A stretch of 64,000 nt of DNA, taken from CAWDBV01 sp963800705 (lineage in GTDB: Bacteria > Actinomycetota > Thermoleophilia > Solirubrobacterales > 70-9). The translations under genes and the position numbers were made by a program. Below are positions 50,887 to 59,884 of this stretch, piece by piece (positions within the stretch are counted from its first letter, which is position 1; each line of letters begins with the position of its first letter). The DNA is taken from assembly GCA_963800705.1 (NCBI GenBank), contig CAWDBV010000003.1:1-64000 (forward strand), read 5' to 3'. Under the pieces are notes generated by a model. The model ran no database searches. It was not told where the DNA came from and saw only the letters and a program-made list of their open reading frames with translations.

Positions 50887-52263
50887 ATGGCAACGAAGGA
50901 GAAGAAGCCGGAAACGAGCGCCAAGGACGTACTTGCCCGGGTCGATGAGGAGGGCGTCGAGTTCATCCGGTTCTGGTTCACCGACATCGAGGGAGTCCTG
51001 AAGTCCTTCGCTGTCGGCAAGGAGGAGCTCGAGGGCGCCCTCGAGGAGGGCATGGGCTTCGACGGCTCGTCGATCACAGGCTTCAACGCGATCGAGGAGT
51101 CCGACATGATCGCGATGCCCGACCCTTCCACCTACAACCTCCTGCCGTGGCGCGATGACGCCGGCGAGGGCAAGGGCAACGTCGCGCGCATGTTCTGCGA
51201 CGTGCTCAAGCCCGGCGGCGAGCCCTACGAGGGCGACCCGCGCTTCATCATGAAGAAGGCCCTGGCCCGTGCCGACGACATGGGCTTCGACACCTTCAAC
51301 CTCGGGCCGGAGCTCGAGTTCTTCTACTTCGCCAGCGACGAGGTGGGGGAGGACGGCCAGCCCGTGATCCTCGACAAGGGCGGCTACTTCGACCTCACCA
51401 CCCTCGACGCCGCGTCCGATCTGCGCCGCGACACGGTCAACGCGCTTAAGGCACTCGGGATCCCGATTGAGTACACGCACCACGAGGTCGGGCCCTCCCA
51501 GCACGAGATCGACATGCGCTACGCCGAGGGCCTGCGGATGTCCGACAACGCGATGACCTACCGGATCGTGATCAAGGAGATCGCGACCCTGCACGGCGTC
51601 TACGCGACCTTCATGCCGAAGCCGCTGTTCGGCGAGAACGGCTCCGGGATGCACACCCACCAGTCGCTGTTCAAGGGCGGTAAGAACGCGTTCTTCGACG
51701 CCAACGACGAGTACCACCTCTCCGACACGGCGAAGTCGTACATCGCCGGGCTGCTCAAGCACGCGCGCGAGATCTGCGCCCTGTTCGCTCCGAACGTGAA
51801 CAGCTACAAGCGGCTCGTGCTCGGCTACGAGGCGCCCGTCTACTCGGCCTGGTCGCAGCGCAACCGCTCGGCGCTGGTCCGGGTCCCGATGTACCACCCC
51901 GGCAAGGAGCAGGGGACGCGCTGCGAGCTCCGCTGCCCTGACCCCTCCTGCAATCCCTATCTGGCCTTCGCCAGCATGCTGCACGCCGGCCTCGAGGGGA
52001 TCGAGAAGGGGTACGACCTGCCGCCGCCGATGGAGACCAACCTCTACGACCTCTCACACGACGAGCGCGAGAAGGCCGGCATCGAGCAGCTGCCGGAGAC
52101 GCTCGGGGAGGCGATCGAGGTCCTCGCCGAGTCCGAGCTGGTCGAGAAGGCGCTCGGCGAGCACATATTCCCCCGCTACGTGGAGTTGAAGCGCGAGGAG
52201 TGGGAGGAGTACCGGATCCAGGTCAGCAAGTGGGAGCTGGACCGCTACCTGCCGGTGCTCTAG
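50887..52263 (+). CDS. glnA: Glutamine synthetase, type I
   Basis: A 458-residue dodecameric GSI subunit that makes glutamine from glutamate, ammonia and ATP. FIRFWFTDIEGVLKSFAV and GFDGSSITGF are N-terminal signatures, GPELEFFYF and HHEVGPSQHEIDMRY bind metal, NGSGMHTHQSLF binds glutamate, and RVPMYHPG the active-site loop. NLYDLSHDEREKAGIEQLPETLGEAIEVL keeps Tyr at the adenylylation-site position but is otherwise like GSI-alpha, so its control type is unclear. The ATG follows AAAGGAGCCGGAGAGCG. The stop is 3 bp from the convergent gene stop. Confidence 0.94.
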   Translation: MATKEKKPETSAKDVLARVDEEGVEFIRFWFTDIEGVLKSFAVGKEELEGALEEGMGFDGSSITGFNAIEESDMIAMPDPSTYNLLPWRDDAGEGKGNVARMFCDVLKPGGEPYEGDPRFIMKKALARADDMGFDTFNLGPELEFFYFASDEVGEDGQPVILDKGGYFDLTTLDAASDLRRDTVNALKALGIPIEYTHHEVGPSQHEIDMRYAEGLRMSDNAMTYRIVIKEIATLHGVYATFMPKPLFGENGSGMHTHQSLFKGGKNAFFDANDEYHLSDTAKSYIAGLLKHAREICALFAPNVNSYKRLVLGYEAPVYSAWSQRNRSALVRVPMYHPGKEQGTRCELRCPDPSCNPYLAFASMLHAGLEGIEKGYDLPPPMETNLYDLSHDEREKAGIEQLPETLGEAIEVLAESELVEKALGEHIFPRYVELKREEWEEYRIQVSKWELDRYLPVL

Positions 52264-52266
52264 CTC

Positions 52267-53016
52267 CTACTTCTTCTTTTTCTTCTTCACGCAGCGGCCC
52301 TTGCGCAGCTTGCGGCCCTTCTTGCACTTGCCGCTGCTGGTCACGGGGACCCCTGAGGCCTGGGTGGTCGGCAGGAAGGTCTGTGCAGCCGCCGCAGGCG
52401 GCGGGGGCGAGGGCGGCGGAAGGACGGGGTTGTCGTTGAAGTCGATGTTCTGGGAGAGCCAGATGCCCCCGGTGCCGCTCAGTTGCGGATCGATGAACAT
52501 GTCGCACACGTCCAGGCCGCTGACGTAGCTGGTGTCGACGGTGTTCCAGGCCCCGGCCAAAGCGCCCGGCCCCGCAAGGCCCGAGGCGAACGAGACCCCG
52601 GGGTGGTTGAGCGTCGCGGCGGTCGAGAGGCCGGGGCCGGTGAGCGGGACCGTGTCATCGCAGACAGTCGCGGGTGTGGGCACGGTGACGATCACCTTCA
52701 GGTCCAGAGGCTGGAGCGCGAGCGTCCCGGTCCCCGCGTTGTAGGTGCCGCTCACCGCGCTCGCGCTCATCGCGACGTGGCCTTCAATCGCCCCGGGCTG
52801 GAAGACAGCCGGGGCATCCGGAAGGGCGAGCGTGGCGCCGGTGATGTTGCCGCCGCTCAGATCCCCGCTCAGCGTCCCGGGATCGTCGGGCGGCCCGATG
52901 AAGTGGCTGCTCGCGGACCCCATCGTGTAGTAGCCGTAGTTGAGGCTGATGCTGAACGGCGCAGCCGCGGCCGGGGCAGCCGCGAAGGCCGCGACCAAGG
53001 CGGTTGCGACCCCCAT
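52267..53016 (-). CDS. Secreted beta-sandwich protein with GRCVKKKKKK tail
   Basis: A 249-residue exported protein. The signal peptide is MGVATALVAAFAAAPAAAAPFSISLNYGYY. The body is beta-rich (ITGATLALPDAPAVFQPGAIEG, LDLKVIVTVPTPATVCDD, GGIWLSQNIDFNDN) with two Cys pairs. After a Pro/Ala linker it ends SSGKCKKGRKLRKGRCVKKKKKK, two Cys ten apart followed by a six-Lys run. The gene upstream is a longer paralogue (APFSLTFNHG, GGVWLSKDL and the same tail). The function of either is unknown; the location is probably the cell envelope. Confidence 0.75.
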   Translation of the reverse strand: MGVATALVAAFAAAPAAAAPFSISLNYGYYTMGSASSHFIGPPDDPGTLSGDLSGGNITGATLALPDAPAVFQPGAIEGHVAMSASAVSGTYNAGTGTLALQPLDLKVIVTVPTPATVCDDTVPLTGPGLSTAATLNHPGVSFASGLAGPGALAGAWNTVDTSYVSGLDVCDMFIDPQLSGTGGIWLSQNIDFNDNPVLPPPSPPPPAAAAQTFLPTTQASGVPVTSSGKCKKGRKLRKGRCVKKKKKK

Positions 53017-53045
53017 AAAACATCCCCCGCAGCCTCAACTCGGGC

Positions 53046-54158
53046 CTACTTCTTCTTTTTCTTCTTCACGCAGCGGCCCTTCTTCAGCTTCTGCGTCTTC
53101 TTGCACTTCTTGGCCGCGGGCGCGGTCGCGCCGGCGGTGCCGCCCGCCGCGGGCGTCACAGCGCCGCCGCCGCCTCCACCGCTACCGCCGCCGGGCGGCG
53201 GGGGCGGGGCAGGTGCGGGGTCGGTATAGCTGTAGGGGGTGCCGGCCGAGCACGGCGACTGCCGGTCAGCGAGGTCGTGGACGCGAACCGAGATCTGCGT
53301 CGTCTCGTCCTCGGGGACGTTGACCGGCCCGATCCCGGCGCCATTGAAGGCCGAGCTCGAGCCCTGGGCGACCGAGCCGCCCGAGCAGTCGTTGTTCAGG
53401 AACACGTGCACGTTGCCCGGGTCGGCGGCGCCGGTGCCCTTGATCAGGATCGAGTTCGACTCGTTCGGCGATGCCGGGTTGGAGGTCAGGCTGCTCACCC
53501 CGAGTGGGTTGCCGATCGTCGACAGGTCCTTGGAGAGCCAGACGCCGCCCGGTCCGTCGACAAAGTCGTCGAGCATGGGGCACAGGCCGAGAGGGTCCGA
53601 AAGAAGGCTGGTTGCAACCGGCGGCGGCAGGTCAGTCCAGTTCGTTGCGAGCGCACCAGGCCCTTCCGAGTTCAGATGGTTGTAACGGACACCGTTGTGG
53701 TAGCTGTTCGCCTCGGTCGTAAAGGCGAGCACCACCGGGTCGATCGTGCAGTCAGTGATGCCGGGCACTTGAGCTCGCGCCTTGACGTGCGTCGCGCTGA
53801 TGTCGATCTGCCCGGTCGAGTTGTCGTAGGTGCCGGTCATCGGGTCGACCGCGGTCAGCGTCAAGGTGACGGTGACCTCTGCGGGAGGATCTCCGGGAAT
53901 CGTGACCATGAAATCCCTCTGAAGGATGTCGCCAGCGGGGAAGTTGAGCGCGCCCGCCGTGTTGTCACCGCTGATCGTCGCTGAATCCGGCGGCTCGAGA
54001 ATCTTCTCGTCATCAAGAGTGCAGTCCGGGGGAGCGCAGCCGATGCTGGCGAACCCGTGGTTGAACGTGAGGCTGAACGGTGCAGCCTGCGCAGCACCCG
54101 TAGCAACCGCCGAGAACGCGAACGCGGCCATGCCGGCCACCAGCAGCTTGCGAATCAT
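53046..54158 (-). CDS. Secreted protein, longer paralogue with the same Cys-Lys tail
   Basis: A 370-residue exported protein: signal peptide MIRKLLVAGMAAFAFSAVATGAAQA, then APFSLTFNHGFASIG, matching its downstream neighbour. It has the same middle domain (TLTLTAVDPMTGTYDNSTGQIDISA, GGVWLSKDLSTIGNPL). It adds an extra beta-rich domain (VHVFLNNDCSGGSVAQGSS, TTQISVRVHDLADRQ) before a Pro/Gly linker and KKCKKTQKLKKGRCVKKKKKK. A strong AGGAGGAGA site supports the ATG at 54158. The two paralogues likely arose by tandem duplication; the role is unknown. Confidence 0.77.
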   Translation of the reverse strand: MIRKLLVAGMAAFAFSAVATGAAQAAPFSLTFNHGFASIGCAPPDCTLDDEKILEPPDSATISGDNTAGALNFPAGDILQRDFMVTIPGDPPAEVTVTLTLTAVDPMTGTYDNSTGQIDISATHVKARAQVPGITDCTIDPVVLAFTTEANSYHNGVRYNHLNSEGPGALATNWTDLPPPVATSLLSDPLGLCPMLDDFVDGPGGVWLSKDLSTIGNPLGVSSLTSNPASPNESNSILIKGTGAADPGNVHVFLNNDCSGGSVAQGSSSAFNGAGIGPVNVPEDETTQISVRVHDLADRQSPCSAGTPYSYTDPAPAPPPPPGGGSGGGGGGAVTPAAGGTAGATAPAAKKCKKTQKLKKGRCVKKKKKK

Positions 54159-54253
54159 CCTGTCTCTCCTCCTTGGTCGGTCCACTCCCCTAGAACAGCA
54201 AGGTATATCGGTTCGGCGGCGCTTTCACAACCGGGCCGCGCCGCTCGGCCGCG

Positions 54254-55450
54254 CTAGCCGGCCTCGAGCCGGTAGACCGGGCCGGTCTGCGAGAGCACGT
54301 AGATGTGGCCATCGCGGTCCTCGCCGAACGAGGTCAGCAGCTCGACCTTCGGCAGGCCGAAGCCGCGGTCTCGCCCGGCGCCGCCATCGCCGATCTTCGG
54401 GCGCACCGCCCGGATCCGGCCGGTGCAGTAATCGCCGAACAGGTAGCGGCCGGTCAGCTCGCGGCCCTCGATCCCGGCCAATCCGGGGTCGCGGACGAAG
54501 TAGCCGCCGGTCACCGAGCAGGCGCCCTTCTCGTGCGGATAGGCGAGCGCCGGCTTGATGGTGTTCTTCTTCGGCACGCTGCCCTTGAACGTCCCGTATG
54601 CCTCGTAGGCCGACCAGCCGAAGTTGGCGCCGCGGGCCTGGCGGGCGCGGAGCAGGTTGACCTCCTCGAAGCGGTCCTGTCCGACGTCGCCGATCGCCAG
54701 CGCCCCGGTGGCGCGGTCGAAGGAGAAGCGCCACGGGTTGCGGAGCCCGTAGGCGTAGATCTCGTCGCGGCCGGGGCGGCCGACGAATGGGTTGTCTTGG
54801 GGAATCGTGTAGCGGTCCTTGTCGGATTTGTGTGGGTTGATCCGCAGCAGCTTGCCGAGCAGCTGCTCCTTGTTCTGGCTGGTGTTGAACGGGTCGTAGG
54901 AGGGGCCGCCGTCGCCGGTGCCGATGTAGAGGCTCTTGTCGGGACCGAAGAGCAGTAGGCCGCCGATGTGGCGGTCCGAGTTCTGGCGCACCAGCATCAC
55001 CTCGCGGGCGCTCGCCGGCTCCGCCATCAACTCGTCGTCGGAGCGCGTGTACTCGACGATCCTCAGGTCGCCGAACTTGTTCGTATAGGCGACGTAAAAG
55101 AGGCCGCTGTCCTCGTAGTCGGGATCGAAGGCGATCGAGAGCAGCCCCTGCTCGGGCCGGTTGCTCTTGACGAGGTTGGTGATGTCGAGGAACGGCTGCA
55201 CTTCGACGTCGCCGTCCTTGACGACGCGCACCGTGCCGCCCTTCTCGGTGATGAAGAGGAGGTCGTGCTCGTCGTTCGGCTGGGCGAGGAAGGTGGGCTG
55301 GTTGAAGGAGCCGATCTCCTTCAGCTTCAGCTCCTTGGGCCCGGCGAGGGCGTCGTTCTCTCCCCGGACCACTGTGATCACGATGGTGCTCAGCGCCAGC
55401 AGCGCCGCGATCGCTGTCTCTATCTGCCTGCGGCTCAGGCCGCCGATCAT
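54254..55450 (-). CDS. PQQ-type soluble sugar dehydrogenase (GSDH), copy 1
   Basis: A 398-residue six-bladed propeller of the glucose/sorbosone dehydrogenase family, secreted via an N-terminal hydrophobic anchor (AAIAALLALSTIVITVV). SIGSFNQPTFLAQP-like start, EQGLLSIAFDPDYEDSGLFYVAYTNK, LYIGTGDGGPSYDP, NPFVGRPGRDEIYAYGLRNPWRFSFD and GDVGQDRFEEVNLL are family motifs. The catalytic-loop motif HNGG is HIGG (DRHIGGLLLF), unlike the other three copies, so activity may differ. The ATG overlaps the next gene's stop (ATGA). It is last in a four-gene tandem operon. Confidence 0.85.
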   Translation of the reverse strand: MIGGLSRRQIETAIAALLALSTIVITVVRGENDALAGPKELKLKEIGSFNQPTFLAQPNDEHDLLFITEKGGTVRVVKDGDVEVQPFLDITNLVKSNRPEQGLLSIAFDPDYEDSGLFYVAYTNKFGDLRIVEYTRSDDELMAEPASAREVMLVRQNSDRHIGGLLLFGPDKSLYIGTGDGGPSYDPFNTSQNKEQLLGKLLRINPHKSDKDRYTIPQDNPFVGRPGRDEIYAYGLRNPWRFSFDRATGALAIGDVGQDRFEEVNLLRARQARGANFGWSAYEAYGTFKGSVPKKNTIKPALAYPHEKGACSVTGGYFVRDPGLAGIEGRELTGRYLFGDYCTGRIRAVRPKIGDGGAGRDRGFGLPKVELLTSFGEDRDGHIYVLSQTGPVYRLEAG

Positions 55451-56706
55451 TTCCGCTTCGGGTTGAGCGCGTAGACCCCGCCGTTGAGGCTGACCGCGTA
55501 GATCCGCCGGTCGGTCCCCTGGCCGAAGGACACGACCCCGTAGGTCTCGGTCGGCGAGAGCCGCAGCCCGGTCGTCTTGTCCTCGCGGGCGCCGTCGGGC
55601 GAGGCGATCAGCGTGCGGATGTCCCCCGAGCAGGCGTCGCCGTAGATGTAGCGCCCGTCGAGCTGCGGCAGCCGCGGGTCGCGGATCACGTAGCCGCCGA
55701 TCACCGAGCATCCCTTGTCGTGGCTGTAGCTGTGGATCGGGAAGACCGGTTTCTTGCCCGGGTCCAGCTCCAGGGGGTCCTTGGCCAGAAAGATCTCGTT
55801 GCCCTCGTAGTGCGGCCAGCCGAAGTTGGCGCCCTTGGCCTCCCCGGGCGGCATGTAGTCGATCTCCTCGACGTCGAGGGCGCCGGGATCGCCGATGATC
55901 AGCCCCCCGTTCGAGTCGAACGAGAACCGATAGGGATTGCGGAGGCCGTAGGCATAGATCTCGCCGCGGACGCCGGGACGGTCCACAAACGGATTGTCGG
56001 CCGGGATCGTGTAGGGGAGGTCGCCGCTCGGGGTCGGATCGATGCGGAGGATCTTGCCGAGCAGCACCGAGCGCTGCTGAGCGCGGTTGGAGACGAACTC
56101 CTTCATCACCGGGCCGCCGTCGCCGAAGCTGATGTAGAGCAGGCCGTCGGGCCCGAACTGGAGCTGGCCGCCGTTGTGCTGCGTCCGCTCCCCCTTGCCG
56201 TGCGGCGCGTTGATGATCGCGCGGCGCGAGTCGGGGTCGGCCTTGAGCGGATCGTCGCCGTCGCGCCTGTACTCGTCGACCTGGACCGAGTTGTCGTCGA
56301 GGTTGTAGACGACGTAGAAGAGCCCGCTCTCGGCGTAGTCGGGGGCGAAGGCGATCGAGAACAGGCCCTGCTCGGAGCCCTCGGCGTTGATCTGCTCGGA
56401 GAGGTCCAGAAACGGCTCATCGATCAGCTCCTCGTCCTCGAGCACCCGGATCTCGCCCGACTTCTTGGTCACGTAGAGGTGCGAGGTGTCGCCCGGCGGC
56501 TGGGCGATGTAGGTCGGCCGGCCGATCACCGCGAGCTTGTCGAGGCGGGCGTCGCGCTGGGAGGCGGGGGCGGCGTTGACCGGCGCCCCCGGTGCCGTCA
56601 ACTCCGCCTCGCCGTCCTCGTCCCCGCACGCCGACAGGCCGGCGCTCAGCGCGAGCGCGGCGGCCGCCGCCGTTGCAGCGGCAAGTCCTCTCTTTCGGGC
56701 CTCCAA
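55447..56706 (-). CDS. PQQ-type sugar dehydrogenase lipoprotein, copy 2
   Basis: A 419-residue propeller with lipoprotein signal ALALSAGLSAC (lipobox LSAC). EQGLFSIAFAPDYAESGLFYVVYN, QHNGGQLQFGPDGLLYISFGDGG (HNGG intact), FVDRPGVRGEIYAYGLRNPYRFSFD and GGYVIRDPRLPQLDGRYIYGD follow the family. It would oxidise aldose sugars or sorbosone-like compounds outside the membrane with PQQ. The start is a TTG. It overlaps copy 1 by 4 bp and follows copy 3 by 21 bp. Confidence 0.88.
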   Translation of the reverse strand: MEARKRGLAAATAAAAALALSAGLSACGDEDGEAELTAPGAPVNAAPASQRDARLDKLAVIGRPTYIAQPPGDTSHLYVTKKSGEIRVLEDEELIDEPFLDLSEQINAEGSEQGLFSIAFAPDYAESGLFYVVYNLDDNSVQVDEYRRDGDDPLKADPDSRRAIINAPHGKGERTQHNGGQLQFGPDGLLYISFGDGGPVMKEFVSNRAQQRSVLLGKILRIDPTPSGDLPYTIPADNPFVDRPGVRGEIYAYGLRNPYRFSFDSNGGLIIGDPGALDVEEIDYMPPGEAKGANFGWPHYEGNEIFLAKDPLELDPGKKPVFPIHSYSHDKGCSVIGGYVIRDPRLPQLDGRYIYGDACSGDIRTLIASPDGAREDKTTGLRLSPTETYGVVSFGQGTDRRIYAVSLNGGVYALNPKRK

Positions 56707-56727
56707 GGTCGGCGCAGGTTAGATGAC

Positions 56728-57882
56728 TTACCGACGACGCTTGAGGCGGTAGACCGGGCCCCTCAGCGAGGTCGCGTAGAGCTTGCCGTCAGCCGTCTCG
56801 CCGAACGAGCTCAGCATCTCGACCTTCGCCTTCTCCGAGCGCGCTCCACCCGCGCCGCCGACTCCGATGTTGACGCTGCGGATGACGCCGTCGCAGAAGT
56901 CGCCGTAGACGTAGCGGCCGCGCACGCCCTTCAGGTTCGGGTCGCGAACGACGTAGCCGCCGATGATCGAGCAGCGATTGCCCGCGCGCGCGTAGTCGAA
57001 AACCGGCCGGTCGTGGCGTCCTGGGCCGGGCCCGATCGCGCCTTCAAAGCCGGAGTTGCCCTCGAAGTCGTTCCAGCCGAAGTTGGCGCCGTTCAGGGTC
57101 GCGAGGCTGACGTAGTTGATCTCCTCGAAGCGGTCCTGGCCGACGTCGGCGATCGCGATCCGCGACTCACCGCTGGAGCTGTCGAACGAGAACCGGAACG
57201 GGTTGCGGAGCCCGATCGCGAGGATCTCGTCGCGCCCGGGATCGGCGATGAACGGGTTCGTGGAAGGGGAGCTGTATGCCGCGGTGGCGGTCGCCCGCGG
57301 ATCGATGCGGAGCATCTTGCCCAGCAGGCTGTCGGTCTTCTGGGCGCTGTCGTCGCGGTCGCCGGCCCCGCCGCCGTCGCCCGGGGCGATGTAGAGGTTG
57401 CCGTCGGGACCGAACGCGATCTGGCCGCCGTTGTGGTTCGCCTCGCCGGGATGCGGGATCTCGAGCACCAGGCGGCGGCTGCCGGGGTCGGCGACCCCGC
57501 CCGAGGCGCGGAACTCGGAGACGTTGTTATTGCCGTCGGGGGTGGTGAAGTAGGCGTAGAAGAGCCCGCTCTGCTCGAAGTCGGACGGGAACGCGATCGA
57601 GAGCAGACCCTGCTCGCCGCCGCTCAGCACCTGGCCGCGGATGTCGAGGAACGGGCGCCCCCGCTTCTTGCCCTTGTCGACGACCATCACCCGGCCCGGT
57701 TGCTCGACGACCAGGACCCCGGGCACTCCCGGCGCCGAGGTGACGAAAACCGGCTTCTTGAACGATCCGAGCTTCGACAGCCTCACCTTCGCGCTCGCCG
57801 GGGTCGCACAGAGCAGCAGCGCCGCGATCGCCGCGAGCAGCAGCGCCAGCAATGAGTTTGTCGGGATCAGCCTCCGAGTCAT
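56728..57882 (-). CDS. PQQ-type sugar dehydrogenase, copy 3
   Basis: A 384-residue secreted propeller with a Sec signal (LLALLLAAIAALLLCATPASA). GEQGLLSIAFPSDFEQSGLFYAYFTTPDG, NHNGGQIAFGPDGNLYIAPGDGGGAGD, NPFIADPGRDEILAIGLRNPFRFSFD and ADVGQDRFEEINYVS are the GSDH motifs, HNGG intact. There is no lipobox, unlike copies 2 and 4. The ATG overlaps the copy 4 stop (ATGA), and the end is KRRR. Confidence 0.88.
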   Translation of the reverse strand: MTRRLIPTNSLLALLLAAIAALLLCATPASAKVRLSKLGSFKKPVFVTSAPGVPGVLVVEQPGRVMVVDKGKKRGRPFLDIRGQVLSGGEQGLLSIAFPSDFEQSGLFYAYFTTPDGNNNVSEFRASGGVADPGSRRLVLEIPHPGEANHNGGQIAFGPDGNLYIAPGDGGGAGDRDDSAQKTDSLLGKMLRIDPRATATAAYSSPSTNPFIADPGRDEILAIGLRNPFRFSFDSSSGESRIAIADVGQDRFEEINYVSLATLNGANFGWNDFEGNSGFEGAIGPGPGRHDRPVFDYARAGNRCSIIGGYVVRDPNLKGVRGRYVYGDFCDGVIRSVNIGVGGAGGARSEKAKVEMLSSFGETADGKLYATSLRGPVYRLKRRR

Positions 57883-59075
57883 TCGGCTACGAGCCTGTAA
57901 ACCGGTCCGTTGAAGGAAGTTGCGTAGATGTGCCCGGCGTTGTCGGTTCCGAACGAGCTCGTCGAGGGGACCTCGAGGTCGAGCGCGGAGTCGTCGGCGG
58001 CCGAGGTGCCGTCGACCTCGAAGCTGCGCAGCTGGCCTTCGCAGAAGTCGGAGTAGACGTAGCGGCCGTTGAGCGCCGGCAGCTCCGGGTCGCGGACCAC
58101 GTAGCCGCCTGTGATCGAGCAGCCCTGGTCGCGGCCGTAGGTGAGCGCCGGCCCGACCGAGCCCTCCGCCGACTGGTCCTCGTTGAACGGCTGGTCGCCC
58201 TCGAACGCCGACCAGCCGAAGTTCGCTCCCGCGGCTTCGGCCTCGGGGACGATGTCGACCTCCTCGAGGCTGTCCTGGCCGACGTCGCCGATCACGAGCG
58301 TGCCGCTCTCGGGGTCGAACGCGAACCGCCACGGGTTGCGCAGGCCGTAGGAGTAGATCTCGGGCCTGGCCTCGGGATCGTCGGCGAACGGGTTGTCGGA
58401 GGGGATCGAGTAGGGCTTGTCTCCTGATTGCTTCGGGTCGATGCGCAGCAGCTTGCCGAGCAGCGTCGTGCGCTTCTGGCCGTTTCGCATCGGGTCGCCC
58501 GAGCCGCCGCCGTCGCCGGTCCCTATGTAGAGGTTGCCGTCGGGCCCGAAGGCGATCAGGCCGCCGTTGTGGTTCGGCGCGTAGTCCTCCATCTCGAGCA
58601 CGGTGCGCGCGTTCTCCGCGTCGGCGCTGTCGCCGTCGGCCTTTATCTCGACGACGCGCTGCGAGCCGTCGGAGGCCGTGTAGTAGGCGTAGAGCAAGCC
58701 GGAGTCCTGGAAGTCGGGGGCGAAGGCGATAGAGAGCAGCCCCTGCTCGACGTCGGTCGAGACCTCCTCAGAGATGTCGAAGAACGGCTCCGGGAGCATC
58801 TCGCCGTCGCGGACGATCTTGACCGCGCCGCCGCGCTCGACGACGTAGAGGTCGCTGCTGCCTTCGGGCTGGGTGACGTAGACGGGCGAGTCGAAGTCGC
58901 CGACCTTCTCGAGCTTGACGCCGCCGCCGCCCGCGCCCGATGTCCGTTCCGCCGCTGTCGACGTCTGCGCGGCCGGGTCGGTGCCCTCGCCGCCCTCGTC
59001 GCTGTCGCCGCCGCAGCCCGAGACGGCGAGCGTGAGTGCCATCGCTGTTGTCGCTATTGAGGCTCGCACGATCAC
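57879..59075 (-). CDS. PQQ-type sugar dehydrogenase lipoprotein, copy 4 (first in operon)
   Basis: A 398-residue lipoprotein (ALTLAVSGCGGDSDE, lipobox VSGC) with a Gly/Thr-rich linker, then the propeller: EQGLLSIAFAPDFQDSGLLYAYYTASDG, NHNGGLIAFGPDGNLYIGTGDGGGSGDP, EIYSYGLRNPWRFAFDPESG and GDVGQDSLEEVDIVP. HNGG is intact. The GTG start opens the four-gene operon. A lipoprotein gene sits 19 bp upstream on the same strand and may belong to it. No pqq biosynthesis genes are in the window. Confidence 0.88.
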   Translation of the reverse strand: MIVRASIATTAMALTLAVSGCGGDSDEGGEGTDPAAQTSTAAERTSGAGGGGVKLEKVGDFDSPVYVTQPEGSSDLYVVERGGAVKIVRDGEMLPEPFFDISEEVSTDVEQGLLSIAFAPDFQDSGLLYAYYTASDGSQRVVEIKADGDSADAENARTVLEMEDYAPNHNGGLIAFGPDGNLYIGTGDGGGSGDPMRNGQKRTTLLGKLLRIDPKQSGDKPYSIPSDNPFADDPEARPEIYSYGLRNPWRFAFDPESGTLVIGDVGQDSLEEVDIVPEAEAAGANFGWSAFEGDQPFNEDQSAEGSVGPALTYGRDQGCSITGGYVVRDPELPALNGRYVYSDFCEGQLRSFEVDGTSAADDSALDLEVPSTSSFGTDNAGHIYATSFNGPVYRLVAE

Positions 59076-59094
59076 GAAGCGCGGCAGCCTAGTG

Positions 59095-59823
59095 CTACTT
59101 GGCGCCGACTTCTCCGCGCTGTTCCTTCGACCCCGCCTGGCCGATGATGTCGCCCTTCTGGATCGGGACGACGTTGCCGGCGTCGTCGACCCGGGTCTGC
59201 GGCGGAACGTCGCTGATCCGAACCGCGAACTCGCCCTCGGGCAGGCTGCCGTCCTCGGTCACGGCCTTCGCCTTGCCCTGCAGGCCGGCGGCGACCTGGT
59301 AGCTGATCGTGTATGTGCCCGGGATAACCGGTGTCAGCTTCCACAGGATGTCCTTGCTTTCCCCGGGTTCGACGGGGCCGAAACTGAAGGTCTTGGTCTG
59401 CGCCGCCTCGGCTCCCGCGGGAGCGGTCTCACCGGCGAGCTTCGGGAAGCCGTCGTTCAGGACCCAGACCGAGCGCGAGGGAACCGCGAGGTCGGGCTGG
59501 TCGCTGCGGATCGAGAACGACTCGTCGGCCTCGGGATCGGTCGAGATCGTGATCGCGAGGTCGGGGATCGTGTCGTCGCCGACGTTCTTGATCCCGAGCT
59601 CGAGGTCGGAGGTCTGGGCGAGGCGCTGCTTGTTGGCGAACTTCGAGGCCGTGATCTGAACCGGGAACTCGCCGGAGGGCTCGTCCACATCCTGGCGCTC
59701 GCCGCCGCCACAGGCCGACAAACCGACAGAGGTCGCGCAGGCGGCGAGCAGGACGACTGCCCGCTTGCTTGCGCGGGGAATAGAGTTGGTGTCACGGCTC
59801 CTCCCCACGGGCGGGCGGAACAT
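59095..59823 (-). CDS. Lipoprotein with CARDB-like domain
   Basis: A protein of about 242 residues whose lipobox is LSACGGG after VVLLAACATSVG. The mature part (VQITASKFANKQRLAQTSDLELGIKNVGDDTIPDLAITIST, then FGPVEPGESKDILWKLTPVIPGTYTISYQV) resembles CARDB/adhesion-type Ig domains. The C-terminus is basic to polar (PIQKGDIIGQAGSKEQRGEVGAK). The start is uncertain: the ATG at 59823 gives a long leader, and a GGGGAGGAG site lies inside it. Its stop is 19 bp before the dehydrogenase operon, and it is divergent from the mlaE genes. Confidence 0.7.
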   Translation of the reverse strand: MFRPPVGRSRDTNSIPRASKRAVVLLAACATSVGLSACGGGERQDVDEPSGEFPVQITASKFANKQRLAQTSDLELGIKNVGDDTIPDLAITISTDPEADESFSIRSDQPDLAVPSRSVWVLNDGFPKLAGETAPAGAEAAQTKTFSFGPVEPGESKDILWKLTPVIPGTYTISYQVAAGLQGKAKAVTEDGSLPEGEFAVRISDVPPQTRVDDAGNVVPIQKGDIIGQAGSKEQRGEVGAK

Positions 59824-59884
59824 ACCACCGGGGGTTCCCGGTGGCGATCCGGCCGAGCATCGAATAACCTTTACGGAGGGAGAG

